A stretch of 64,000 bases of DNA from Pseudomonas wadenswilerensis. GTDB taxonomy: Bacteria; Pseudomonadota; Gammaproteobacteria; Pseudomonadales; Pseudomonadaceae. The notes under the pieces were generated by a model. The model saw nothing but the letters and a program-made list of their open reading frames with translations, had not been told where the DNA came from and made no database searches. Where the stretch lies: the NCBI RefSeq assembly GCF_900497695.1, contig NZ_UIDD01000007.1, positions 806,001-870,000 on the forward strand. The letters are read 5' to 3'. A program made the translations under genes and the position numbers. Positions 18,226 through 28,798 of the stretch are shown one piece after another; the stretch's first letter is position 1; each line of letters begins with the position of its first letter.

Positions 18226-18576
18226 TTACCCGGAGATGCAGCGCGTCGCCGCGGTCTTCACATCACCCAGGCGCAGCGGGAAATTATTCAACCGCTCATA
18301 CAGCTTGATGCTGCTGCCGCTGCCACGCTTGTCGATATCCACCAGCGCGGCCGGGCCGGCACCCACCTTTTGCGGCACGACCAGGCGCAAACCGTCGTGG
18401 CGTTCCTCCACGGCCAGCTGCCCACGCGACTCACTCAACTGCTGCTGCACGCAGTCGGCATATTCCTGGGGTTTCTTGCCAGAAATCACATTGAGGGTTT
18501 CCGGGCTGCGCTCCAGCTCCGACACACTTACACAGCCACCCAGCGTTACTGCCAACGCTGCTACGACCCACTTCAT
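18226..18576 (-). CDS. Putative lipoprotein of unknown function
   Basis: 116 residues starting MKWVVAALAVTLGGCVSVSE: the LGGC lipobox predicts lipidation at Cys15. The start at 18576 has GGAGGTG at good spacing; the open frame extends further upstream without need. The rest (LNVISGKKPQEYADCVQQQL) resembles small conserved pseudomonad lipoproteins, but I recognise no characterised family. Confidence 0.75.
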   Translation of the reverse strand: MKWVVAALAVTLGGCVSVSELERSPETLNVISGKKPQEYADCVQQQLSESRGQLAVEERHDGLRLVVPQKVGAGPAALVDIDKRGSGSSIKLYERLNNFPLRLGDVKTAATRCISG

Positions 18577-18734
18577 CAAGCACACCTCCACCACGGAAAA
18601 AAGATATGACCACGCGCAGACCATTTCGCTCCCTTGATTGGCAGTTTTATCCTGGGCCTGGCACGAAGGCCGACAGTGTAACCGACATCATGGTATCGTT
18701 TTGATTTGCTGACAGATCCAATGCGGAGTGCAAC

Positions 18735-19037
18735 ATGAAATTCGTACACCAGCGCGAGCACCTCAACGAAGATGACATCGTGGTCATCCATTGCTCCCAG
18801 CGCTGCAATATCCGCCTGATGAACGACGCCAACTTCCGCAGCTTCAAGAACGGCGGCCGCCACACCTATCATGGCGGCGCCTTCGTCGACTTCCCGGCCA
18901 AGATCACCGTGCCCAGCACCGGCTTCTGGAACATCACTATCGACACCGTGGGCCCGCGTGCATTATCGGCAGTCACCAAGCCAACCTTCACCCACACGGT
19001 GAAGATCATCCGTCGTTCGTCGTCGAAACTGAGATAA
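18735..19037 (+). CDS. DUF1883 domain protein
   Basis: 100 residues: MKFVHQREHLNEDDIVVIHCSQRCNIRLMNDANF followed by YHGGAFVDFPAKITVPSTGFWNITIDT, the pattern of DUF1883 small beta-sandwich proteins (unknown function, sometimes fused to TIR domains). GGAGTG precedes the start. Immediately followed by a 56-residue gene on the same strand (4 bp gap), so the two are likely co-expressed. Confidence 0.85.
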   Translation: MKFVHQREHLNEDDIVVIHCSQRCNIRLMNDANFRSFKNGGRHTYHGGAFVDFPAKITVPSTGFWNITIDTVGPRALSAVTKPTFTHTVKIIRRSSSKLR

Positions 19038-19041
19038 GCCC

Positions 19042-19212
19042 ATGAGCCAGACCACCAAGTTCGTGATCAAGTACAAGATCGATGGCGAGCGACGTTTCGA
19101 CTTCGCCCAGTTGACCAGCGATGCTCCCGAGCAAGTGCAGGCAGCGCTGCAACAGCTCCACGGCGAAGACGCCAAGAAGATCACTGATATCAAGGTGAGC
19201 AAAGCGCTGTAA
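19042..19212 (+). CDS. Small hypothetical protein (56 aa)
   Basis: Starts MSQTTKFVIKYKIDGERRFD and ends ITDIKVSKAL. Charged alpha/beta-like sequence with native codon bias, starting 4 bp after the DUF1883 gene. No family recognised; the coupling suggests a role with the DUF1883 protein. Confidence 0.7.
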   Translation: MSQTTKFVIKYKIDGERRFDFAQLTSDAPEQVQAALQQLHGEDAKKITDIKVSKAL

Positions 19213-19240
19213 AACCACCTCAGCACAAGGAACCCCAGGC

Positions 19241-20314
19241 ATGAGCCAATGGCCGGACACCCGCCTCCTCGATCTGTTCGGCATCGAACTGCCGATCCTT
19301 CAGGCGCCCATGGCCGGCTCCACCGGTTCGGCCATGGCCATTGCCGTGAGCAACGCTGGCGGCCTGGGTTCACTGCCTTGTGCCACCCTGAGCCTGGAAC
19401 AGATCCGCGCCGAGCTTCAAGCCTTTCGCGAGGCAAGCAACGGCCCGCTCAACGTCAACTTCTTCTGCCATCAGCCGCCCGAGCCAGACCCGGCCCGCGA
19501 CGCAGCCTGGAAGCTGGCGCTCAAACCGTACTATGAAGAGCTGGGTGCCGATTTCGAGGCACCGACGCCGGTCTCCAATCGTGCGCCCTTCGACGACGCC
19601 ACCTGCCAGTTGCTCGAGCAATTCAAGCCGGCGGTGGTCAGCTTCCACTTTGGCCTGCCCGAAGCCAGCCTGCTCAAGCGGGTCAAGGCCACTGGCGCCA
19701 AGGTGCTGTCCAGCGCCACTACGGTGGATGAAGCCCTGTGGCTGGAAGATCACGGCTGCGACGCAATCATTGCCATGGGCTATGAAGCCGGCGGCCATCG
19801 CGGGATGTTCCTCAGCAGCGACCTCAATACCCAGGTCGGTACGCTGGCGCTGGTGCCGCAGATTGTCGATGCGGTGAACGTGCCGGTGATTGCCGCCGGC
19901 GGCATTGGCGACCATCGCGGTATCGTCGCCGCCCTGGCCCTGGGCGCTTCGGCGGTGCAACTGGGTACCGCCTACCTGTTCTGCCCGGAAGCCAAGGTCT
20001 CGGCGGCCCATCGCCAGGCCCTGCACAGCGCCAAGGAAAGCGACACGGCAGTCACCAACCTGTTTACCGGGCGCCCGGCACGCGGTATCCGCACGCGAAT
20101 CATGCGCGAACTGGGGCCCATGAGTGACCTTGCGCCCCGCTTCCCCCTGGCTGGTGGTGCGCTGATGCCGCTGCGGGCGATCAGCGAGCCGAAAGGCAAC
20201 AGCGATTTCAGCAACCTCTGGTCGGGCCAGGCGCTACGCCTGGGCCAGGCCCTGCCGGCCGGTGAACTGACGCGCACACTGGCTGAAAACGCCCTCGCCC
20301 AGCTCAAACGCTGA
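19241..20314 (+). CDS. Nitronate monooxygenase (2-nitropropane dioxygenase family)
   Basis: 357 residues, FMN TIM-barrel family. LPILQAPMAGSTGSAMAIAVSNAGGLGSLPC is the N-terminal signature; VSFHFGLPE, AMGYEAGGHRG (FMN phosphate region) and VIAAGGIGDHRG follow. Oxidises alkyl nitronates such as propionate 3-nitronate, a detoxification role. AAGGAA lies before ATG 19241. The Y-x-EAGGHRG motif supports a true class I enzyme rather than a dihydroorotate-type relative. Confidence 0.88.
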   Translation: MSQWPDTRLLDLFGIELPILQAPMAGSTGSAMAIAVSNAGGLGSLPCATLSLEQIRAELQAFREASNGPLNVNFFCHQPPEPDPARDAAWKLALKPYYEELGADFEAPTPVSNRAPFDDATCQLLEQFKPAVVSFHFGLPEASLLKRVKATGAKVLSSATTVDEALWLEDHGCDAIIAMGYEAGGHRGMFLSSDLNTQVGTLALVPQIVDAVNVPVIAAGGIGDHRGIVAALALGASAVQLGTAYLFCPEAKVSAAHRQALHSAKESDTAVTNLFTGRPARGIRTRIMRELGPMSDLAPRFPLAGGALMPLRAISEPKGNSDFSNLWSGQALRLGQALPAGELTRTLAENALAQLKR

Positions 20315-21153
<839 letters not shown>

Positions 21154-21154
<1 letters not shown>

Positions 21155-21834
21155 TGCCACTGGATGCCAGCGACCTCGGCGCCATCTGGCTGACCTTCAA
21201 ACTGGCCAGCCTGACCACGCTGATCCTGTTGCTCATCGGTACTCCCATCGCCTGGTGGCTGGCGCGCACACGCTCGTGGCTGCGCGGGCCGGTGGGCGCG
21301 GTGGTGGCCCTGCCCTTGGTGCTGCCACCGACGGTGATCGGCTTCTACCTGTTGCTGGCCCTGGGGCCCAACGGCTGGATCGGCCAGACCACCGAAGCGC
21401 TGGGGCTGGGCACCGTGGTGTTCAGCTTCAGCGGCCTGGTGATCGGTTCGGTGGTTTATTCGATGCCCTTCGTCGTGCAACCCTTGCAGAACGCCTTCAG
21501 CGCCATTGGTGAACGGCCGCTGGAGGTGGCTGCGACCTTGCGCGCCAGCCCCTGGGACTGTTTCGTTCATGTGGTGTTGCCCTTGGCGCGCCCTGGCTTC
21601 ATCACCGCCAGCATCCTCGGCTTTGCCCACACCGTCGGCGAGTTCGGCGTGGTGCTGATGATCGGCGGCAATATTCCCGACAAGACCCGGGTGGTGTCGG
21701 TGCAGATCTTCGACCATGTCGAGGCCATGGAGTACCTGCAGGCCCACTGGCTGGCCGGGGCCATGCTGGTGTTCTCTTTCCTCGTGCTGCTGGCGCTGTA
21801 TTCCAGCCGCCGCGGCAAATCGGCCTGGAGCTGA
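21154..21834 (+). CDS. modB: Molybdate ABC transporter permease
   Basis: 226 residues with five to six membrane segments, including [18 protein letters not shown] and [21 protein letters not shown]; the EAA loop reads [20 protein letters not shown]. Overlaps the modA stop (TGATG), so it is translationally coupled. Confidence 0.95.
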
Positions 21835-21836
21835 GC

Positions 21837-22925
21837 ATGGCAGCGATGATTCACGCCCGCTTGAAACTGGCGCGCGACGACTTCAGCCTGGATGTCGACC
21901 TGCAACTGCCCGGGCGCGGCATCAGCGCCCTGTTCGGCCATTCCGGCTCGGGCAAGACCACGTGCCTGCGCTGCCTGGCCGGGCTTGAGCGCGCGACCGA
22001 GGCTTACATCGAGGTCAACGGCGAAATCTGGCAGGACTCGCGCCGCGAACATTTCGTCGCCCCGCATCAACGCCCGATCGGCTATGTCTTCCAGGAGGCC
22101 AGCTTGTTTGCGCACCTGTCGGTGCTCGCCAACCTGACCTTCGGCTACAAACGCATCCCCGCCCAGCTGCGCAAGGTCAGCCTTGAGCAGGCCTGCGAAC
22201 TGCTCGGCATCGAGCACCTGCTGGAGCGCAAGCCTGCGACGCTTTCCGGCGGCGAAGCCCAGCGCGTGGGCATTGCCCGGGCGCTGCTGAGCAGCCCGCA
22301 ACTGTTGTTGATGGACGAGCCGCTGGCGGCCCTCGATGGCCCGCGCAAGCGCGAGATCCTGCCGTACCTTGAGCGCCTGCACAGCGAACTGGAGATTCCG
22401 CTGATCTACGTCAGCCATGCCCAGGACGAAGTCGCGCGCCTGGCCGATCACCTGGTGCTATTGGAACAGGGCAAGGTCCAGGCCAGCGGCCCGATCGCCG
22501 CCACCCTCGCCCGCCTCGATCTGCCCCTGGCCCAGGGCGATGATGCCGGGGTGATCATCGAAGGCCAGGTCAGCGCCTACAACAGCGACTACCAGTTGCT
22601 CAGCCTGCAACTGCCGCACAGCGACTTGCAGGTGCGCGTTGCCCACGAACCGCTGGCCGTCGGCATGCCGTTGCGCCTGAAGGTCCAGGCGCGTGACGTC
22701 AGCCTGAGCCTGGGCGCCGATCAGCAATCGAGCATCCTCAATCGCCTGCCGGTGACGGTCAGCGGCCACCGCCCGGCCGACAACAGCGCCCATGTGCTGG
22801 TCAGCCTGGACGCGGCCGGCACCACCTTGCTGGCGCGCATCACCCGCTATTCCGCCGACCAGCTCAAGTTGCATGCCGGGCAGTCGCTATGGGCACAGAT
22901 CAAGTCGGTGGCACTGTTGGGTTGA
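21837..22925 (+). CDS. modC: Molybdate ABC transporter ATP-binding protein
   Basis: 362 residues. Walker [13 protein letters not shown], signature [16 protein letters not shown], Walker [14 protein letters not shown]; the C-terminal part holds the mop-like molybdate/TOBE domain expected of ModC. Starts 2 bp after modB; an alternative start lies 9 bp later. Confidence 0.95.
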   Translation: MAAMIHARLKLARDDFSLDVDLQLPGRGISALFGHSGSGKTTCLRCLAGLERATEAYIEVNGEIWQDSRREHFVAPHQRPIGYVFQEASLFAHLSVLANLTFGYKRIPAQLRKVSLEQACELLGIEHLLERKPATLSGGEAQRVGIARALLSSPQLLLMDEPLAALDGPRKREILPYLERLHSELEIPLIYVSHAQDEVARLADHLVLLEQGKVQASGPIAATLARLDLPLAQGDDAGVIIEGQVSAYNSDYQLLSLQLPHSDLQVRVAHEPLAVGMPLRLKVQARDVSLSLGADQQSSILNRLPVTVSGHRPADNSAHVLVSLDAAGTTLLARITRYSADQLKLHAGQSLWAQIKSVALLG

Positions 22926-22967
22926 CGTTGCGGTCCATAGTACAAGCCCCGTCACTGGACCCGCGCC

Positions 22968-23981
22968 ATGCCCGACACCGCCCTGCCCGCCGCCTTGCAG
23001 TATGTCGATGACACCCAGCCCGGCCTGCGCCGCAAGACGCTGCGCGGCAGGTTCGTCTACCTCGATGCACAAGGCAACCGGGTCACCGACCCGGCCACCC
23101 TCGAGCGGATCAAGGCCCTGGTGATCCCGCCGGCCTACACCGATGTATGGATCTGTGCCGACCCGCGAGGCCACCTGCAGGCTACCGGCCGTGATGCCCG
23201 CGGACGCAAGCAGTACCGCTACCATGCCGACTGGCGCAGCTATCGCGACAGCCACAAGTACTCACGCATGCTGGCCTTCGCCAGCCTCTTGCCCAAGGTG
23301 CGCCGGCAACTGGACAGTCATCTGGCGCGGCCGGGGCTTGATCGACAGAAGGTCATGGCCCTGGTGGTCAGCCTGCTCGACAGCACCTTGATCCGCATCG
23401 GCAATCGCCAGTACGCCCGCGACAACAAGTCCTTCGGTCTGACCACCCTGCGCAACCGTCACGTCAAGGTCAACGGCAGCGCCATCCGCTTTCAGTTTCG
23501 CGGCAAGAGCGGCATCGAACATCGGGTGACCCTGAAGAACCGGCGTCTGGCCAACCTGGTCAAACGCTGCATGGACCTGCCCGGCCAGGACCTGTTCCAG
23601 TACCAGGATGAACAGGGCCAGCGCCACAGCGTCGGCTCGGCCGACGTCAACGCCTACCTGCAGGAACTGACCGGCAGCGATTTCACCGCCAAGGACTACC
23701 GTACCTGGGCCGGCAGCGCCCTGGCCTTGAGCCTGTTGCGCCAGCTTGAGTGGCAGCCGGAGCAGGAAGCCAAGCGGCAGATCGTCGAGACCGTCAAACA
23801 GGTCGCCAGCCGCCTGGGCAATACCCCGGCAGTATGCCGGCGCTGCTATATCCATCCGGCGCTGCTGGAGCATTTCACCCTGGGCGGGCTGGCCAAGCTA
23901 CCACGGCCACGCACCCGCAAGGGGCTGGAGGCCGAGGAAGTGGCCCTGGCGTTGTTTCTGCAAAACCTCCCTGCCCCTTGA
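22968..23981 (+). CDS. DNA topoisomerase IB (poxvirus type)
   Basis: 337 residues. Bacterial poxvirus-type IB enzyme that relaxes supercoils by a 3'-phosphotyrosyl intermediate. Seen: the N-terminal TLRGRFVYLDAQGNRVTDP domain, LIPP-like VIPPAYTDVWI, the catalytic IRIGNRQYARDNKSFGLTTL region, GKSGIEH, and the tyrosine in NTPAVCRRCYIHP near residue 290. Apparently monocistronic, 42 bp after modC. Confidence 0.93.
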   Translation: MPDTALPAALQYVDDTQPGLRRKTLRGRFVYLDAQGNRVTDPATLERIKALVIPPAYTDVWICADPRGHLQATGRDARGRKQYRYHADWRSYRDSHKYSRMLAFASLLPKVRRQLDSHLARPGLDRQKVMALVVSLLDSTLIRIGNRQYARDNKSFGLTTLRNRHVKVNGSAIRFQFRGKSGIEHRVTLKNRRLANLVKRCMDLPGQDLFQYQDEQGQRHSVGSADVNAYLQELTGSDFTAKDYRTWAGSALALSLLRQLEWQPEQEAKRQIVETVKQVASRLGNTPAVCRRCYIHPALLEHFTLGGLAKLPRPRTRKGLEAEEVALALFLQNLPAP

Positions 23982-24263
23982 AAAGCCATTCAGCGAAACC
24001 CACCTTCACTATCATGCAGAGAAATTTCCCATATTCCTTCAACCCCCCTATGCTTGCGGGTATGAGCAGTACTCGCTGTTCGGGAGCGCTCATCCAGCCA
24101 ATCGGCACCTGCGACTAAAGACTCACTACAGAATCTGTGTTCGGGGGAATTAATATCCGCCGAAAGCGTCTTTAATGAAGGGAAAGAGGGATGCACCCCC
24201 TGTGTGATCCCGGCTTCTGCGGGCTACGCCTGCAAGGCAACTTACGTTACCAAGGAGAAATAC

Positions 24264-24461
24264 ATGCTGATACTCACCCGCAAGGTTGGCGAAAGCATCG
24301 TCATCAACGATGACATCAAAGTCACCATTCTGGGCGTCAAAGGGATGCAAGTGAGGATCGGCATCGATGCACCGAAAGATGTACAGGTGCACCGCGAGGA
24401 GATTTTCAAACGCATTCAGGCCGGTAGCCCGGCACCGGAAAAAGGAGGCGACGAGCACTAA
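24264..24461 (+). CDS. csrA: CsrA/Rsm family carbon storage regulator
   Basis: 65 residues: [46 protein letters not shown]. Dimeric RNA-binding protein that binds GGA motifs near ribosome sites and blocks translation; counteracted by RsmY/Z-type RNAs in pseudomonads. AAGGAG at ideal spacing before ATG 24264. Pseudomonads carry several paralogues; this one has an extended C-tail ([10 protein letters not shown]) and I cannot assign it to RsmA, RsmE or RsmI with certainty. Confidence 0.93.
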   Translation: MLILTRKVGESIVINDDIKVTILGVKGMQVRIGIDAPKDVQVHREEIFKRIQAGSPAPEKGGDEH

Positions 24462-24539
24462 GTAGCCCCCAGCTCACTCAAGCCGCACGGATGCGCTTGA
24501 TCCTGACCCTGACAACCCTCCAGGTTGCAGTCGCAGGTC

Positions 24540-24911
24540 TCAAGGCGCCTCAGGCGCGCCAACCAGTTCCTTCACTTTGGCAATCAGTTGATCAATGTCA
24601 AAGGGTTTGTCGAACACGGCAGCGAACAGCCTGGGATTATCCCGCCCCTTGTGAGCCTGTGCCCCGCTCATCAATATAATCGGCAAGGCCTGTAGCAGCG
24701 GCTCTGCACGAATACTGACGGCCAGTGCCTCGCCATCCATCACCGGCATCATGTAATCGGTGATCACCAACTCCACTCGTTTGCCTTTCAGCAAGTCCAG
24801 GGCCTTTTGCCCATTACCGGCCAGTTCCACGTCGAAACCTTCGTCCTCCAGGGCCCAGCCCAGGATATTGGCGATCAGGTACTCGTCGTCGACGACCAGA
24901 ATGGTACTCAT
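24540..24911 (-). CDS. Stand-alone response regulator receiver protein
   Basis: 123 residues, a single REC domain: acidic pair DDE at 8-10, phospho-acceptor Asp52 in VITDYMMPVMDG, conserved Lys in FDKPFD. No output domain, so it acts by protein contact or as a phosphate sink. It is the last gene of a histidine kinase - KaiC - REC operon, which suggests the kinase is its phosphodonor and the KaiC-like ATPase a partner. Confidence 0.9.
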   Translation of the reverse strand: MSTILVVDDEYLIANILGWALEDEGFDVELAGNGQKALDLLKGKRVELVITDYMMPVMDGEALAVSIRAEPLLQALPIILMSGAQAHKGRDNPRLFAAVFDKPFDIDQLIAKVKELVGAPEAP

Positions 24912-24930
24912 GGTGTTGCCGGCCCCATTC

Positions 24931-26373
24931 TCATGATCCAGGCACCTGCGAGGGCGTCCCGGACATCACCCCCGTGGCCTGGGAAAAGGCCTTTTGCAGA
25001 TCGATACCGTGGTCGCTGATGATCAGTTCCAGCAGCGCCGGATCGTAATAGCTGTCGCGCACCTTGAGGATCGACAGCAATCGCTTGAGCTCGGACTCCA
25101 TCTCGACAAAGCGCATCAACAGCAGGTTGTCGACGATGCTCGAGAGGTCGGGCGCCGGTGCGTTGATTTCCGAACCGAAGATATCGCGCATTTCCCAGGT
25201 GGCCAGGACACTGACGTCACGGGCGCGCAGCTCGCCGGTCAGGGCGCGAAAGAATTCGTTCAGCCGCATCGGATTGCTTGCCAGGCGGGTGAAAGCACCG
25301 AGGCTGTCGATCAGCACACGCTTGATGTTGTGCTGCTCGACCAAGCGCAGCAAGCGCATGCCGACATCATCAAGCACGCCTTCGGTGGTCGGTTGCCAGG
25401 CAATACGCAAGGCCCCGGCGCGCTCCATGGCGGCAAAGTCGTAGCCCAGGGCGCCGGCCTTCAGGCGCAAGCGATGCGGCGTTTCATAAAAGCCGAAATG
25501 CAGACCGGGTTCTGCGGCTGTCGCCGCGCCCAGAAAGCTCACGCCCAGGGAGGTTTTACCGATGCCCGACGGGCCCATTGCCAGGGTCACCGAGGCAGCG
25601 GGCAGCCCGCCTCCGAGCATGCTGTCAAACACCGGCACGCCGCTGGGGACGCGGGTCAGCTCGCCCGTGCCAAGCCCGGTCGGGTGGCTGTACAGCGACT
25701 CCAGGCGCGGGTACACCTGGATGCCGTCCTCGGTGATTTCACACTCGTGGATACCCGACAGGGCGCCGCTGCCGCGGGTCTTGCGCAACTGGATGCGGCG
25801 CACCGAGCGGCTGCCGAACAGCTCGTCACCCAGTTCGATGACACCATCGACCATGGTGTGTTCCGGGCTGCCGTCCTCCAGCCGCGAGCTGGTCAGAAAC
25901 AGCACGGTGCAACCGGCAAACGCCGCATGGCCATGCAGCTCGGCGATGAATTTCTTGGTGTCCAGCGGGGTTTCCGCCCGCGAGCGGGCATTGAGCAGGC
26001 CATCGACGATCAGCAGGCTGGCCTGATGGCGGCTGATTTCCCCGCGCAGCAGTTTCACCACTTCGTCCAGCCCCTCCTGCTCCATGGTGTCGAAAGCACT
26101 GACGAACTGCAGTTGCGCGCCGATTTTCGCCGGATCGAAAAAGCTCAAGGTCGACAGGTACTGGAACAGACGCTCGTGGGACTCGCTCAACAGCGTCGCC
26201 ACCAGCACCCGTCCGCCGTGCGCCACATGGTTGAACGCCAACTGATTGGCCAGGATGGTCTTACCTGAACCGGGCCGCCCTTGAACGATATAGGAAGCAC
26301 CGACCACCAGCCCGCCCTTGAGCAGTTCGTCGAGCCCGGGGATACCAGTGGCGAGGCGTTTGAGTGGTTCCAC
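24931..26373 (-). CDS. KaiC-like double-domain RecA-family ATPase
   Basis: 480 residues from GTG 26373, which has GGAGGTG upstream and begins 4 bp after the kinase stop. Two tandem RecA/KaiC domains: P-loop 1 GRPGSGKT (about 32-39) and P-loop 2 GPSGIGKTSL near residue 270, with Walker B-like LLIVDGLLNA and VLIDSLGAF. N-terminal ATGIPGLDELLKGG is the KaiC start motif. No kaiA or kaiB nearby. In non-cyanobacterial hosts such proteins pair with histidine kinases and are linked to stress signalling rather than to a proven clock (family knowledge). Confidence 0.88.
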   Translation of the reverse strand: MEPLKRLATGIPGLDELLKGGLVVGASYIVQGRPGSGKTILANQLAFNHVAHGGRVLVATLLSESHERLFQYLSTLSFFDPAKIGAQLQFVSAFDTMEQEGLDEVVKLLRGEISRHQASLLIVDGLLNARSRAETPLDTKKFIAELHGHAAFAGCTVLFLTSSRLEDGSPEHTMVDGVIELGDELFGSRSVRRIQLRKTRGSGALSGIHECEITEDGIQVYPRLESLYSHPTGLGTGELTRVPSGVPVFDSMLGGGLPAASVTLAMGPSGIGKTSLGVSFLGAATAAEPGLHFGFYETPHRLRLKAGALGYDFAAMERAGALRIAWQPTTEGVLDDVGMRLLRLVEQHNIKRVLIDSLGAFTRLASNPMRLNEFFRALTGELRARDVSVLATWEMRDIFGSEINAPAPDLSSIVDNLLLMRFVEMESELKRLLSILKVRDSYYDPALLELIISDHGIDLQKAFSQATGVMSGTPSQVPGS

Positions 26374-26377
26374 GATG

Positions 26378-27544
26378 CTATGCACCTCCGTGTTCAGGGA
26401 CGGGGTCAATGGAGGCTGTGTACACCGGCAGGTAGACACTCATGCAGGTACCCTTGCCCGGCTCGCTGCTGACGCTGACCGCGCCATTGCTCTGCTTGGC
26501 AAAACCATAGACCTGGCTCAGGCCCAGCCCGGTGCCCTTGCCAAAGCTCTTGGTAGTGAAAAAAGGCTCGAAGATGCGCGGCAGCACCTTGCTGTCGATG
26601 CCGCGGCCGGTGTCGCTGATGCTGATGCAGACAAAGCGCCCCACCAGGCCCTCGGGGCGGCCTGTAAGCGTGCAGTTTTGCGCCTGCATGCTGATCAGCC
26701 CCTCGCCGTCGATGGCGTCGCGGGCATTGAAGATCAGGTTGAGCAATACCATCTGCAACTGCCCGGCATCGACTTCGACATCCCACAGGTTGTCGGCCAG
26801 CAGCACCTGCAGTTCCACCGACGCGGGCAGGGTCTGGCCGAGCAGCACGCGCGTCGACTCGATCAGTTCCGGTACTTTGACGCGACCGAACTTCAAGGCC
26901 TTGTGCCGGGCGAAACTGAGCAGTTGCTGGGTCATCTGGCTACCGCGCTCGCCCGCATCGAGGATGTGTTCGAGCAGGCGCTGGGTACGTTGCGGGTCTC
27001 GGCTGTTAAGGGCCAGGCGAGCCGAGCCGATGATGATGGTCAGCAGGTTGTTGAAGTCATGCGCCATGCCCCCGGTCAATTGCCCGAGGGCTTCAAGCTT
27101 TTGCGACTGGAACAGCTGGGCGCGCATTTCATCGAGTTGCAGTGCGGCCTCGCGGCGGTCGGTAATGTCGCGGGTTATCTTCGCCAGCCCCACGACTTCG
27201 CCATCGGGTGCCCTGATCACGTCCAGCGCCACCAGTGCCCAGAACAGCGTGCCGTCCTTGCGCATGCGCCAGCCTTCATCCTGGGCACCGCCAGTACTCA
27301 AGGCACGCTCAAGCAGCCAGTCCGGCTTGCCGTCGGCACAATCCTGAGGGGTGAAGAACATCGAGAAATGCTTGCCGATCACTTCATCGGCACGGTAGCC
27401 CTTGATGCGCTGTGCGCCGGCATTCCAGGACACCACGTGACCTTCGAGGTCGAGCATGTAGATAGCGTAATCAACCACCGTTTGTACCAGTTGCTCGAAG
27501 CGACTGGCATGCATCACATGAAGTTCGGAGTCGGATGAGACCAT
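26378..27544 (-). CDS. PAS domain sensor histidine kinase
   Basis: 388 residues. N-terminal PAS domain (YMLDLEGHVVSWNAGAQRIKGY to about residue 130, with a PAC-like segment LVALDVIRAPDGEVVGLAKITRDIT), then HisKA with LGQLTGGMAHDFNNLL (phospho-His near 160), then HATPase with NLIFNARDAI (N box), DTGRGI (G1) and GTGLGLSQV (G2). No membrane segment, so it is a cytoplasmic sensor. First gene of the kinase-KaiC-REC operon. Confidence 0.92.
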   Translation of the reverse strand: MVSSDSELHVMHASRFEQLVQTVVDYAIYMLDLEGHVVSWNAGAQRIKGYRADEVIGKHFSMFFTPQDCADGKPDWLLERALSTGGAQDEGWRMRKDGTLFWALVALDVIRAPDGEVVGLAKITRDITDRREAALQLDEMRAQLFQSQKLEALGQLTGGMAHDFNNLLTIIIGSARLALNSRDPQRTQRLLEHILDAGERGSQMTQQLLSFARHKALKFGRVKVPELIESTRVLLGQTLPASVELQVLLADNLWDVEVDAGQLQMVLLNLIFNARDAIDGEGLISMQAQNCTLTGRPEGLVGRFVCISISDTGRGIDSKVLPRIFEPFFTTKSFGKGTGLGLSQVYGFAKQSNGAVSVSSEPGKGTCMSVYLPVYTASIDPVPEHGGA

Positions 27545-27756
27545 GGCTGCCCCACGAAGCCGTAGATGGCTTGTCTGGATATGACAGCATACGCTGCAAG
27601 CGATTCCCTGCGCTGGTCTAAAACTTAGTCGGATTCTTCAGGCACTGCCAGTCGACGGCGTGGTGAAAGCAACAGTGGCCCAATGACAGCAAGGAATCAA
27701 TTGCTCTATAGTCGCCCGGCACTTCAGACCTGCCACCTACCTCGAGGGAACGACGC

Positions 27757-27969
27757 GTGGCCGCAGACCTACGAATGAAAGCTATCCATGATGACCTGCA
27801 GCACACCGCCGCCGACCTTGAGCGGGTGTCGCTCGACCTGCGCGGGCACGTGCTGTACCTGCAGCACTCGGTACACCAGGCTGACGCCGCCGCAGTGCTG
27901 GGTAGAATCGCGGGCCTGCAATCGTCGGTGGATGACTTGCGCGGCGTCGCCGAAACGATCAGCTACTGA
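27757..27969 (+). CDS. Small hypothetical helical protein
   Basis: 70 residues starting at GTG 27757, supported by GAGGG 8 nt upstream. The sequence (DLQHTAADLERVSLDLRGHVLYLQHSV) has a heptad-like leucine pattern, suggesting a helical hairpin or coiled coil. No family recognised. Confidence 0.65.
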   Translation: MAADLRMKAIHDDLQHTAADLERVSLDLRGHVLYLQHSVHQADAAAVLGRIAGLQSSVDDLRGVAETISY

Positions 27970-28139
27970 TCACGAACACTGCGTGGCGCTGGCGGCGACT
28001 GCGACATACTGAATGACGGCCATTGCCGATTTCGGCACGGAGGCGCCGTCCAGAGCCCTGCACGCGGTTGACTCGAATATAACGATGGGTTATAAAGCTC
28101 GCTTGATTGAGGGAGCAAATGCATTTTCCTCAACCCAGT

Positions 28140-28224
28140 GCGAGTGTGGTGGAATTGGTATACACAGCAGACTTAAAATCTGCCGGCGTGAGCCTTGCGG
28201 GTTCGAGTCCCGCCACTCGCACCA
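28140..28224 (+). tRNA. tRNA-Leu (anticodon UAA)
   Basis: 85 nt with encoded CCA. Acceptor GCGAGTG pairs with CACTCGC; anticodon loop CTTAAAA at 28172-28178 gives TAA; long class II variable arm; T-loop GGTTCGAGTCC. A degenerate copy of its 3' half lies at 35502-35532. Confidence 0.97.
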
Positions 28225-28233
28225 TCTTCTGAG

Positions 28234-28257
28234 AAGGCGCCTTAGCGGCGCCTTTTT
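28234..28257 (+). terminator. Terminator of tRNA-Leu
   Basis: AAGGCGCC-TTAGC-GGCGCCTTTTTG, a stem with T run 10 bases after the tRNA. Confidence 0.9.
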
Positions 28258-28368
28258 GCTGTCTGGCGTTCGCCCAAACAACCCTTATGCCCTTTTTATG
28301 CTGGGCTGGCCGCAAATCCTTCCGGCAACTGCTAAGGTAAAATTGCCCAACAACAAAGGAAGGCCGCC

Positions 28369-28782
28369 ATGCGCTATACCCTGTTCGACAACCAGCGCGA
28401 CGTCATCATCCTGCTGGCGCGGATACTGCTGATGATCCTGTTCGTGATGTCTGGCTGGAGCAAGCTCACCGGCTTCGACGGCACGGTTGACTATCTGGCA
28501 TCCCTGGGAGCTCCGGTGCCAACAGTCGCAGCTGCGGTGGCGGTGGTGATGGAGTTTTTTGTCGCCATCATTCTCATCCTCGGCTTCTACACTCGCCCGC
28601 TGGCCTTCCTGTTTGCCCTGTTCGTGATCGGTACCGCCGTTATCGGCCACCCATTCTGGAATATGGTCGACCCGGCCAAGGCGGCCAACACCGTGCAGTT
28701 CTTCAAGAACATGAGCATCGTCGGCGGCCTGCTGCTGCTGTCGGTTACCGGTGCCGGGCGCTTCTCGGTGGATGGGCGTTAA
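28369..28782 (+). CDS. DoxX family membrane protein
   Basis: 137 residues with four membrane segments: LARILLMILFVMSGWSKL, VAAAVAVVMEFFVAIILIL, LAFLFALFVIGTAVIGH and IVGGLLLLSVTGAG. SGWSKLTGF and the HPFWN motif are DoxX/YphA-like. Inner membrane; function not well defined. Strong AAGGAAGG-type ribosome site upstream. Ends before a hairpin at 28799. Confidence 0.88.
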   Translation: MRYTLFDNQRDVIILLARILLMILFVMSGWSKLTGFDGTVDYLASLGAPVPTVAAAVAVVMEFFVAIILILGFYTRPLAFLFALFVIGTAVIGHPFWNMVDPAKAANTVQFFKNMSIVGGLLLLSVTGAGRFSVDGR

Positions 28783-28798
28783 CCCGCAACCGCCTCCA

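Noticed and set aside
28090..28315. Minus-strand open frames across tRNA-Leu
   Set aside because: They are antisense translations of the tRNA gene.
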